Below are positions 11,541 through 21,500 of a stretch of 64,000 nt of DNA, one piece after another. Positions within the stretch are counted from its first letter, which is position 1. Every line of letters begins with the position of its first letter. Location: assembly GCF_000002875.2 (NCBI RefSeq), contig NC_009420.2:370001-434000 (forward strand), read 5' to 3'. Position numbers and translations under genes: made by a program. Source of the stretch: Leishmania infantum JPCM5 (lineage: Eukaryota > Euglenozoa > Kinetoplastea > Trypanosomatida > Trypanosomatidae). The notes beneath the pieces are model-generated. The model searched no databases. It saw only the letters and a program-made list of their open reading frames with translations, and was not told the DNA's origin.

Positions 11541-12299
11541 CTCCTCCCTCCTCCTTCACCCACTTTCTTTTTTCCTCTTTTCTCCATGGCGGTTAGTCCC
11601 CTTCTCTTCAGACGCATGCAAGAGGCTTTTCGTCTTCTCTGTTCTCTGCGGGCGTCTGGCTAATCGACTGGTGCTCTCACACCTTGTTTCCTTGCTTTTT
11701 GCTCGCGTGCTCTTAAGCCATTGCCACATCCAACGTTCCTCGCTCTCCGACCTCGATTGTTGTGGTGCTCCCGCCCTTGCCTGTGCTTGGTATGAGGGCG
11801 ACTGACCTGGCGTTGTGCCCGGCGTGCTGCCCGACAGCTGCCGAGCGCCCTGTGCTAGAAGCACACGTCATCTAACGCCACGGTCGTGCACGCAGTGACC
11901 TGCTTACGCACGTCCCACCCGAGCTGCAGGGGCTTCCCCGTCGGGTGTCTATGGATGCCCCTCTGTGTCTCCCTCAGCACGACAAGCTGCGAGCTCTCTG
12001 TGCGCACGCGCATGCCTATCCGCGGGTCCCTTTCTGCTTGACACACACCCACTCCTAATGAGAGGCGTGCGGGTGCAGCAGAGGGTGGAATGCCCACTGC
12101 CACCACAGACGCATACCAGCGCCCCCACCTGTTGCAGCACAAGCCGGCAACCCCTTCAGACATCATTCATGGCATCCCTGGAACTGGAGGATGCAGCTAG
12201 CGGGTCACGCAGACAACAACAGCGTCGTCCTGAAACAGGCCTCAGGACGCAGACATGTGAGTGCTGTGCACGGGGACTGTCATGCACAGCTGGGGCATC

Positions 12300-12760
12300 G
12301 GGCGTCACATCCAAGGAAAACATCCAGGGGAATAGAGAGCAGGAGTGATGAAGCGAAAAGGTGCGAAGAGATGCATACGGGACAGCGCCGATGTGCATGT
12401 GTACGAGAAACGCGGCATCTCTCCTCGATCCGACCGGGGTGGGCTTTCACGGGGCAGAGATGCCGGAAGCGGGATGAGAGCACTCCCGACGTGCACCGCC
12501 GAGTCCTCCAGAGCCTCCCATGTGAAGCGTCACCGCACCACGTGATGGCATGCCGCGGGTGGAGGCGACTGAGACGGAGAAGCATGGCACACAGGCAGGA
12601 TGTGCAGGGTCTCGGAGGGGCCTGGCCGGGGGCTGGTGGCCTTCCTCCCTGCGCGCATCCGGCATGCACGTGGAGCACCCGCGGCGTCCGCCCTCGAGCA
12701 TGCCACCCCGGACGCGGACCGCTTTGGCGCGAGGCATGCAGTCCACACCGCGCCTCCGTC
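12300..12760 (-). mobile_element. candidate degenerate SIDER-type retroposon
   Basis: Read on the minus strand, the segment has the feel of Leishmania SIDER2 elements: GC-rich, non-coding, with GCATGC-containing motifs such as CCGCGGCATGCCATCACGTG and a string of CCCCTCCGAGACCCT-like motifs. It sits in an unusually long spacer with a compositional break, as SIDERs commonly do in 3'UTRs. I cannot align it to a consensus, so this rests on remembered motif style and context. Confidence 0.4.
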
Positions 12761-14310
12761 TGGCGCCGGTTAGACGCGTCTTTCCATTTCAACTGCCGGA
12801 CGACTCGCCCGCGGCGAGGAGGAGGCAGCTGTGGCGCAGCAGGGGTAGGTGCGCTGTGGTTGCGTACGCGTCTGCGCTTGCGGACCTTTTCACTTCGTCG
12901 AACGGGCATGCCGAGAAGTTGACAACGGCTTTGCTGTGGGACTGCTGCGTTCTCTTCCGTGCGCGGCGAATCGCGTTCATGGGCGTTCGAGCAAAGAGAG
13001 AGCGGTGGAACGCTCCGCAAGGGGTGATGAGGGTGGGCACATGGTGAGCTACCGTCTCGCTTCCTCGCTCTACGTTCTCTTAACCTTTTCCGTCTCTTCG
13101 GGTTTTCCCTGCGACGCCCTGCTGTCCAGCAGATGTTGAAAACGACGGCAAGAAACGGTTCCGGTGTACCCGCGCTTGAATTCAAGGAGGAAGGCCAAAC
13201 GGTCAAGCTGTTGTTGCGCGGAGATGAACTGGGTAGAAGAAGAGAGCTAAGAGCGCTGGGTGGGGACGTTGGTGGTGAGCACGAAACTCGTGATAAACAC
13301 GGAGAGCGAAGAGGCTCGAAATTACGGCCCCTTCTCGTGGTTCGGTGCTTGTCATCTTCCTCTAATCGAAACAGCCAGGACGTTCCAGCCGGCACAGCGA
13401 GAAGTTCACGCAGGCGTACATGTACCACATGGACTTGCTGCTGAAGGTGCTGCGCCTCCACACATAATACATACATAATTCAAGTTTTTTCGTGGCGTGT
13501 CAGAGTGTTGTCAATCACGACTGCCGGTTGTTCGCCCTGGATGGAATGCGCGAGGGATGTCTCTGCGCGTCTTGTCGTCATTCTCTTGATCCCAGGGCTC
13601 CTGCTTACCTGTCAAAACTGAGCTGCGTACGAGAGAGTGCCTTCGTATGCTTGTCGACATGCGCCAGGCCTCCAGCAGAATCGAGGGCTCTGCGAAAGTG
13701 CATTGCTCGTGGCAGGTTCCCCATGCCGTTTCGCGTATTACTGTCGCGCCACCCTCTCCTCCCCTTCTGATCCCTCTCCGTTTTTTATTTTTCATTTTTG
13801 TTGTCCACCACGCGGCAATAACCAACCTGTGCGCGCGTTCACGGGGACAGGTGCACGTGAGCATTCGCCACCGATATACCTGTGCCCCTCTCTGTCTGCC
13901 CCTCTCCGTTTCATTGGCTTGTCCTCCCTTCTACTGCACAGAGTCATTGTGAAACGGATAAAAAAGTTTACGAGTGTACGCTGCCTGTCGTGCATCACGT
14001 ACACAGAAGTTTTGCTTGCTTGCGTATGTGTGTGTGTGTGTTTCCTTCGTGCTAGCGTTCTGTATCGGCACAGCGTCGTCGCTGCTTCTGCCGCCCTTTT
14101 TGTTCTCGTTTCTGTTGGCGCTATACACGTTCGTCACGAAGGAGGCGCGTGGCAGCTGGCAGCCTTTCAGTGTCTCTTTTACCCCCTCCTTTCTCTCCGC
14201 GTGTCGTCGCTTCGTTCTGTATGTGTGCGCCGACGTCGACGATCACGCAGGACACAGACCGAAGCGCATACACAGGTTCACTGCTTTTTGTAGTGCCCAG
14301 CAAGGCGAAG

Positions 14311-14907
14311 ATGTCGTCGAAGAGTATTGACGTTTTCAACGTGTCGCAGAATCGCCTGCGCGCCGCCACGTTCCAAGATGAGGAGGAGCGGCAAAACGCC
14401 GAGTACGCTGAACGACACAATCTGCAGGCCCTCTTCAGCGAGTTCGCGGCACAGTTGCGCGAGAAGGACCCCAAGACGGAGCATGAGGCGGAGCGTGTCC
14501 TCCTCGATCTCCTCTCACACCGGAAGGCAGAGCGGGACCGCGCCGCGCTGCGGCTGCACTTTGTCGCCTCTTTTGAAGTCAACCTCGACAATGGCCGCAA
14601 GATTTTGAAGCTGACGTCTGGGTCGGAGACAAGCACGCTGCACATTGTGCAGAAGACGCGCTCCGTCGCCGTTGATGAAACCTTCACGGTGTCGCTGGAA
14701 GAGGCCGAAGAGCTGACAGAGATGTTCTACGAGCTGGGCCGCTTCGTGGTGGAGTCCGGCAAGGGTGAGCTGAACGGGTTTATTAGCATCGATGACCGCG
14801 ATGTGTTTCTGCTCGCCGGCGGAAAGGACTGCTCCGACATTGGTGACGAACTCTTCAACATGGCGTTTCTCATGAAGGCGTCGAGCAAAAATCGAGGGAC
14901 GGAGTAG
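14311..14907 (+). CDS. hypothetical protein, 198 aa
   Basis: The family is not recognised. The in-frame ATG at 14311 begins MSSKSIDVFNVSQNRLR. An acceptor-like TTTTTGTAG ends near 14292, which would leave a 5'UTR of about 18 nt. Residues 1-90 are charged and predicted helical (many E, R, Q, K). Residues 90-180 alternate beta-like and helical segments (FEVNLDNGRKILKL, ELNGFISIDDRDVFLL), suggesting a small globular domain after a helical arm. There is no signal peptide or membrane span, so it is probably cytosolic or nuclear. Codon use resembles that of the neighbouring genes. Stop TAG at 14905. Confidence 0.85.
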   Translation: MSSKSIDVFNVSQNRLRAATFQDEEERQNAEYAERHNLQALFSEFAAQLREKDPKTEHEAERVLLDLLSHRKAERDRAALRLHFVASFEVNLDNGRKILKLTSGSETSTLHIVQKTRSVAVDETFTVSLEEAEELTEMFYELGRFVVESGKGELNGFISIDDRDVFLLAGGKDCSDIGDELFNMAFLMKASSKNRGTE

Positions 14908-15893
14908 CGCAAGCAGAGCGACAGAACCCCAGAAAGCGTGAGAGAGGCGATGGTGCTATGGAGGAGTCGAAGGGCTCCAGCAACTGGAATGAGGGGAGGG
15001 TGGGAGAGTGATATGCAAGGGGGCCCGCGCCGCGAGCATTTTTAATTGTTGTGCAGGGTTGCCTTTCGGGCGCGAAAGCGTGTCTCCCCACTGTCTTTCT
15101 CTCTGTGATGTGTGCGTCGGCGCCACTGCCTCCTTCCGCATTCTCTGGTGTGCGTGCCTCTCCCCACCACCATCAACCCCACTCTTCTTCCTGTTCTATT
15201 ACGACGGAGAAAAGGAAAGTACTCTTCGGATTTTTCATGTCTTTTTTTTTCTTCCTTTGTCGCCATGTCCTTTCTGTTCCAGTGTACGGGTACCGCGTGC
15301 TTGGACGTCTGCGTCTGACGTTACCTTATTCTTGCTCCCTCACCTGGCCACTGCGCCATCGTGCTTGTTTTCATGCCACCTCGTTCTCCACTTGCAGCCG
15401 TTCTTCTTGTCGTGTCTGCATCTGCCCTTAGGTCCCCCTCGCCGTCCAAAGTGTCACAGGAGACGGCGAAGGCGGGATACGGCGCACAGGAAACGCAGAC
15501 GTTTTACAGGCGAGGGCCAATTGCCAAACACGAGAAAAAGCCGGACTTTCGTTGATGCCAACCTTCTTCCCCTCCCCCGTCCTCTCTACTGCCGCGATAT
15601 CGTGGATGAAATACTGGGTCTCTTGGCGCGCGTCCTTTGCGTTGCCTGCGTGCGCGCCGAAATCGGCCTCCCATCGCTGTTCCGAGTCTTTGTCGTGAGA
15701 CTGTCCGCCGTGGTCCTTACTTCTGCTTGCCGTCGTGCGCGGTGGTGTCTCCTCTTCCTCCCTATCCCCTTTTCTTTGGCCCTTCTTCGTTCCTCTGCGC
15801 ATGTGGTGTGCTCGCACGCGCACCGGCTCTCATTCTCACCACCCAACCCAACCAGGCTCGCCTATAGACTGCGCTGAAGCCGCACCAAGAAGA
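14908..15893 (+). other. 1 kb spacer before S10 copy 1
   Basis: UTR-like, with no supportable gene. Pyrimidine-rich sequence at about 15730-15800 and an AG at 15854-15855 are plausible trans-splicing signals for the S10 gene. The long open frame across 15008-15877 is a product of pyrimidine-rich sequence lacking stops. Confidence 0.65.
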
Positions 15894-16400
15894 ATGTCGA
15901 CTTACGTTCCCAAGCCATCGCGCGACAACGTGTACCGGTTCTTCTTCACGGAGGGCGTGATCGCGTGCAAGAAGGACCGCATGGGCACCTGGACGGGCAC
16001 CCTCGGCGGCAACACCTTCACGGTTCCGTGCATTCAGGTGATGCAGTTGATGCGCTCTCTGAAGAGCCGCAACCTGATCAAGGAGCAGTACGCGTGGCGC
16101 CACTACTACTGGACGCTCAACGACGAAGGTATTGCGTACATGCGCAGCTACCTGCATCTCGCTCCGTCTGCGATGCCGAACACGCAGAAGCCGAGCAGCG
16201 TGAACTTCGAGAAGGTGACAGAGGGCCGCGGCCGCGGTCGTGGCCGTGGTGGCCGCGGACGTGGCGAGGGCCGTGGCCGCGGGCGTGGTGAGGGCCGTGG
16301 CCGTGGTCGTGGCCGTGGCTTCGGTGGCGAGCGCACGAACTACCGTGCCGCTGCCGCTGCATCGGATGGTGAGGCCGCCCCAGCCCCGGCTGCGGAGTAG
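15894..16400 (+). CDS. RPS10: 40S ribosomal protein S10, copy 1
   Basis: Component of the small ribosomal subunit, at the head near the mRNA entry side. The 168-aa product has the eukaryotic S10 winged-helix-like domain at residues 1-95: YVPKPSRDNVYRFFFTEGV, then VMQLMRSLKSRNLIKEQ and the diagnostic YAWRHYYWTLNDEGI. The C-terminal third is a long Gly-Arg tract of about 38 residues, followed by FGGERTNY and an Ala/Pro-rich end. Eukaryotic S10 proteins usually carry a shorter RG-rich tail, so this one is extended. The coding sequence matches the second copy 1185 bp downstream at every base I compared except the last base of the stop codon (TAG here). The flanks are unrelated. Confidence 0.98.
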   Translation: MSTYVPKPSRDNVYRFFFTEGVIACKKDRMGTWTGTLGGNTFTVPCIQVMQLMRSLKSRNLIKEQYAWRHYYWTLNDEGIAYMRSYLHLAPSAMPNTQKPSSVNFEKVTEGRGRGRGRGGRGRGEGRGRGRGEGRGRGRGRGFGGERTNYRAAAAASDGEAAPAPAAE

Positions 16401-17078
16401 ATGCGCCTGGTTGCCGCTTGCAAGCACGTTTCTTCCGGCTTGCCATGCGAAGCCCGTGCGATATCTTCTCGCCCTGCGCTGTGTGTTGTGCTCGTAAGTT
16501 CTGTTTTACTTTTCTATGATTCTCATTTCCTTGTTTCTAACGACGTTCTACCAAACCAGTACACGTACACCAAGCGTTATCGCGGATTCAGCAGAGACAG
16601 GTGAGAGGGGAGTCGCGCACGGCGCCGGCGAAGCGTCAGTCCTGCTTCCGTGCTCGTCGGGTTTATCATCGTTGCGTGCCCCGATGAGTCGTCCCAACTC
16701 CCGCTATGTGCCAGATAGTGGACTGCGCTGTGCTCCGGTGCATTTTTGCTCTCAGCGGCATTGGCATTCTTGATTCTTGTGGCAGCGCTTATCGACCACG
16801 TTGTCCGCACATCTATCCTGTCCTTGGCGCTCCCCCGATGCAGCGCGAGCCGGCAGTTCTCAAAGACGCATGTGAATGTTTGCCTGCAGGGTGTAACCTG
16901 AATTACTTTTCTCTGTCTCTCTCTCTCTGACTCCCTTTGGCTCCCTTTTTTGTAACTCCCCATACTGCCTTTGCGGTGACCCTCCTTGTGGGGTATACCG
17001 ACAACACAACCACACGACACTGAATCCTCCCTCTTCTACTCCTACCTCCTCACCGATGCGTGTGCAGTTAACTGGAAA
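16401..17078 (+). other. S10 intergenic spacer
   Basis: Spacer between the tandem S10 genes with no coding signal. It ends in a pyrimidine tract at 17027-17054 and an AG at 17066-17067, a good trans-splice acceptor that would give a 5'UTR of about 11 nt for copy 2. Confidence 0.75.
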
Positions 17079-17585
17079 ATGTCGACTTACGTTCCCAAGC
17101 CATCGCGCGACAACGTGTACCGGTTCTTCTTCACGGAGGGCGTGATCGCGTGCAAGAAGGACCGCATGGGCACCTGGACGGGCACCCTCGGCGGCAACAC
17201 CTTCACGGTTCCGTGCATTCAGGTGATGCAGTTGATGCGCTCTCTGAAGAGCCGCAACCTGATCAAGGAGCAGTACGCGTGGCGCCACTACTACTGGACG
17301 CTCAACGACGAAGGTATTGCGTACATGCGCAGCTACCTGCATCTCGCTCCGTCTGCGATGCCGAACACGCAGAAGCCGAGCAGCGTGAACTTCGAGAAGG
17401 TGACAGAGGGCCGCGGCCGCGGTCGTGGCCGTGGTGGCCGCGGACGTGGCGAGGGCCGTGGCCGCGGGCGTGGTGAGGGCCGTGGCCGTGGTCGTGGCCG
17501 TGGCTTCGGTGGCGAGCGCACGAACTACCGTGCCGCTGCCGCTGCATCGGATGGTGAGGCCGCCCCAGCCCCGGCTGCGGAGTAA
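17079..17585 (+). CDS. RPS10: 40S ribosomal protein S10, copy 2
   Basis: Same 168-aa S10 protein as the gene at 15894, including the extended Gly-Arg tail. By eye the nucleotide sequence is identical from the ATG through the final sense codon; this copy ends in TAA instead of TAG. The open frames in other phases within the two copies also translate identically, which confirms identity below the protein level. The flanks diverge at once on both sides, so expression level, 3'UTR regulation and mRNA stability may differ while the protein stays the same. The start is fixed by the conserved N-terminus and the nearby acceptor at 17066-17067. Confidence 0.98.
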   Translation: MSTYVPKPSRDNVYRFFFTEGVIACKKDRMGTWTGTLGGNTFTVPCIQVMQLMRSLKSRNLIKEQYAWRHYYWTLNDEGIAYMRSYLHLAPSAMPNTQKPSSVNFEKVTEGRGRGRGRGGRGRGEGRGRGRGEGRGRGRGRGFGGERTNYRAAAAASDGEAAPAPAAE

Positions 17586-18515
17586 GTGACCAGTGCGCGA
17601 TCGCACAAACTACCTGTGTGTGTGCGAGAGGACCGTCTTCCATTAACAATGTAGGACATGCCATGTGTGCCAGCATTGCTTTTTTTAAGGTTTCTTTCTC
17701 TTGTTTGATGCGGTGCCGCATCACTTATTTCGATGCACGCAAAAAAACCAAAGTGGGCTAGGCGGACTCCGTCGCAAGGAGGTCGCCGGGTGCACTGCGC
17801 AGAGCAGCGGAGGACAGGTCTGAGGATGCACGGCCGCCTCGAGTGACTCTGGAATGCTGGGTGTATTCCATTTTTTTGAAAGTGTTGGGAGTGGATGAGC
17901 AACGCGCAGCGAGGAAGGCGGCGAGGCTAGGAATGGCAAGAACACCAATCCAGCTACCGCTTCGTTGGTGGCAGGTTCCCGGCCCCATCGAAAGCGCTAC
18001 ATCCCCCTGCGCTCAACCACGATGAAGGTGATCTGGCTGTTTGCCCTTAGAGCCTTTTCTGCAACTCGCGCTTCTCTGCGATGCCCCAATCGAAACTGCT
18101 GCTTCCCTGATCTCTCATCTTCTCCTTTCTTTTTGGCGGGGTGGGTCCTTCGGCGTGGCTTCTTGGTTGCGCCACCGCCCTGGCGACTCGTCCTCGCACC
18201 TGGCAAACGGTGTTTGCCTTTCTTTCGTTTCTCGCCGTTCATGCCTGGGCGGCGGTGGCGGCTCACTGTCCTGTCCCCCCCCCCGCCCCCTCCCCGCTCC
18301 GCGCAGTCACCGTCCCGCCACGTGTACGGTGCGTTGCTGAACTCGACTTCTTATTGTGTGTATGCGTGCGTGCGTGCGAGACTCCTTCGCCACAAATAGA
18401 CAACAAACGACTCATCTGCCATACCGGGAGAACGCAGCTGAGTGTGCTCTCCTTGCACTTTCACTGCTATTCTACCGTGCGTCGAAATACGTGGGGCGCT
18501 TGTGCTTCGGGCGCG
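17586..18515 (+). other. 0.9 kb spacer before IFT122
   Basis: Probably the S10 3'UTR and the IFT122 5' region. A C-rich tract at 18276-18300 followed by AG at 18305-18306 is a candidate acceptor, and another AG lies near 18435. The IFT122 frame is open back to 18141 but contains no ATG before 18516. Confidence 0.65.
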
Positions 18516-21500
18516 ATGCGCACAAGTGTGCGATGGTCGGAGACGGCGGATGCGGTAAACGGTATCCGTCCCCCCATCAACAGCCTCTGCTACAGCCCGT
18601 CCGGGGACTATGTGGTGGCGTCGTGCGGCGTGCGTGTGCTGGTGTACGCCGCGTCCACAGGCACCCTATTACACTCGCTGAAGGGTCACCAGAACACGAT
18701 CTACTGCGTAGACTACGCGTCGGATGGTAAGTGCTTCGCCAGCGGCGGGGCTGATCGGACGGTCATTGTGTGGTCAAACAAGGGTGAGGGCATTGTGAAG
18801 TACCAGCACAAGGAGTCCATCCAGGCCCTGGCGCACAACCCCAGCTCCTCTCATTTGGCGTCCGTGTCGAGCACTGACTGGGGCATCTGGTCGCCAGATC
18901 AGTCGAAGGTCTCCAAGTACTCGCTTCCGTCGAAAGGGTTATGTGCTGCCTGGACGCCCAGTGGCAAAACACTGGCGATCGGCTTGCTGAATGGCATCAT
19001 TATGCTGATTGACAAGACTAGCGACGAGACGGTCCTCATTCGCCGACCAGCGCCTGTCTGGACTCTCGCCTTTACGCCGCTGCGAGATAAAGGCATCGAC
19101 GTGCTCGCGGTCGGCTCGTGGGATCAGCGGCTGTCCTTTTACAACCTTTCGGGCACACCTGTCGGGCGAGAGCGGGAGCTTGACTTTGACCCGTGCAGTC
19201 TGTCGTACTTCAATGACGGCGAGTACATGCTGCTCAGCGGCAGTGACCATAAGGTGACGCTGTTCACGAGCGATGGCAACCGGCTCATTCAAGTCGCCGG
19301 CGCGGATGACTGGATTTGGTCTGCGCGGCAGCGGCCGCGACACAAGCAGCTCTGCTACGGCACCAACGACGGCACCGTAAGCTGCATCGACATCGCCATC
19401 ACCACCGTCCACGCCATCCACGATGACCAGTACGTGTATCGCAAGGACATGACGAATTTAGTCGTGCATCAGCTCTTGCTTGATCGTAAAATGGTGATAC
19501 CATGCAATGAGTATGTGCATAAGATCGCCACGTTTCTTGATCGACTCGCGGTACAGTTGCAGGAGCGCGTCATCGTCTTCGAGTTCTTTTACGACGAGGA
19601 GCGTAACATGCGCTATCAGGACATCGCGCAGGTTCGCCGTCGCCTCGAGTGCTCGCTGCTGTGCGTAACAACGAACGCCATTGTTGTGTGCAACGACAGG
19701 CGTATTACGATGTACGACTTCCAGGGGAACAAGCGGCGGGAGTGGTCGATGGAGAGCGCGGTGCAGTTTATGAAGGTCGCGGGTGGGATGGAGGGGCGAG
19801 AGATTCTGCTCGTCGGGCTGACGGGTGGCCAAGTGATGAAGGTGTTTGTCGACAACCCTTTCCCCACCCTGTTGCACAAGGGTAGCGCACCAGTCAAGAG
19901 CGCGGACTTCAGCAGCTCGCGCAGCCGCCTCGCCGTTATCGACAGCTGCAACACCCTCCAGGTCTTGAGGTTAGGCGAAAAGAATGAGCTGCTCTTCTCC
20001 GAGGACAACGTCACGGCGGCGGCGTTCAACGTCGACTTGGAGGACAGTATCGCGTTCACGACTGGCGACAATACTCTGCACATTAAGACAGGCTCGCTGC
20101 CAGCGTACCAGCAAGCGGTGCGCGGCCTCGTCGTTGGCTTCAAGGCAAACCGCGTCTTCAACCTTCATTACTCCAACGTGATGGTGGTCGACGTGCCACA
20201 CGCACACGCGCTGTACAAGTATGTAGAAATGCGAGACCTCGACCGAGCCTACGATGTCGCGTGTCTCGGCGTGGCCGAAGCCGACTGGAAGATGCTGGGG
20301 CTGCATGCGATGAGCCAGCTACGTCTCGACATCGCGCGCAAGGCCTTTACGCACATACAGGACGTGAAGCTCGTTGAGTTGCTGAAGTCGCTGGAGCTGC
20401 GGCGCCGCCAATCGAGAGTCGAGGACGGGGTGCCGCCGACGGCAAGAAACGGCAGTGCCGCTTCCGCCACGGTGGTAGCGACCACGGACAAGGGAGGCGC
20501 CGGTCCTGGCGGCGAGTCCACGGCAGCGCGCGCGGCGGCAAAGGATAGCGTGCTGTACGGCAGCATCCTCGCCTTCCAGGGCAAGTACCACGATGCAGCA
20601 CGGCAATTCATGAAGGCCGGCTGTGAGCTGAAGGCGGTGGAGATGTACTGCGACCTGAAAATGTGGGACAATGCGAAAAAGATCTGCACAAACGAGAAGG
20701 TGCTCAAGGATCTGATTCGGCAGCAGGCGCGCTGGGCCGAGGACTCGCAGAACTTCATCGAGGCCGCCTCGCTCTACGAGAGCTGCGGAGACTACGCGAA
20801 GGCGATCGGCATGATGGGCCAAGCAGGCCAGGTGGAGAAGTTGATGAAGATGTGCCGCAGCCTGCCCAAGTCGGAGGTCACTCTCATAACCGAGTGCGCC
20901 AATTTCTTTCGCAAACACAACGCCATCCCGTTCGCCATCGAGGCGTATGAGAAGGTGCAGGACCACCAAGCGCTTATCGGTATCTACGTCGCTCGCGGCG
21001 ACTGGCGCAACGCTTTCACCATCCTGGAGAAGGCACCGACCCTCGCGCGCGAGGTGTACGTGCCATGGGCGAGTTGGCTGGCCGACAACGACAAGTTCGA
21101 CGAGGCCTTGGAGGCGTTCCGGGCGGCTAAGTGGCCGAAGGAGGCGATGCGCCTAATGGAAACGCTGGCGACAAACAGCGTCACGTGTCGCAAGTTCCGT
21201 GACGCCGCCTTCTACTACATTCATCTGGCCGAGGAGTACGGGCGCTTTGAAGACGGCGAGAAGCCTACTGACGTGGAGAAGGCGGCGCGAATCCGACGCA
21301 GCAAGGAGTGTGTTCGCCGTGCTGACATCTACTACGCCTTCTCGAGCGTCTATGCCCACACCACGCAGCCGCTACCGTACAACGAGCTCAGCCTCTTTCG
21401 GGCAGCCAAGTACCTCTTCGGCATGTGTGCCGAGTGTGCCATTCCCATGAACGTCGGCAAGGGTGCCATTCTCTACACCCTTTCCCGCATCGCCAACCGG

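Larger units (their letters stand above)
10838..14310 (+). other. 3.5 kb spacer with SIDER-like segment
   Basis: No supportable gene. 10860-11800 is pyrimidine-rich UTR-like sequence, including five CTCAC units at 11516-11540. 11820-13150 has a different, more balanced and GC-rich composition, with repeated GCATGC motifs, and holds the candidate retroposon described separately. 13700-14300 is again pyrimidine-rich and leads to the next acceptor. Confidence 0.65.

Noticed and set aside
12280..13476. 398-codon open frame on the minus strand
   Set aside because: It lies antisense to the transcription unit, across the GC-rich SIDER-like stretch. The composition is Arg/Ser/His-rich and shadow-like, with no family resemblance.
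15008..15877. 289-codon plus-strand frame upstream of S10
   Set aside because: Runs through pyrimidine-rich UTR sequence with Phe/Leu/Ser/Cys-rich product and ends at the S10 acceptor region; typical of stop-poor spacer sequence.
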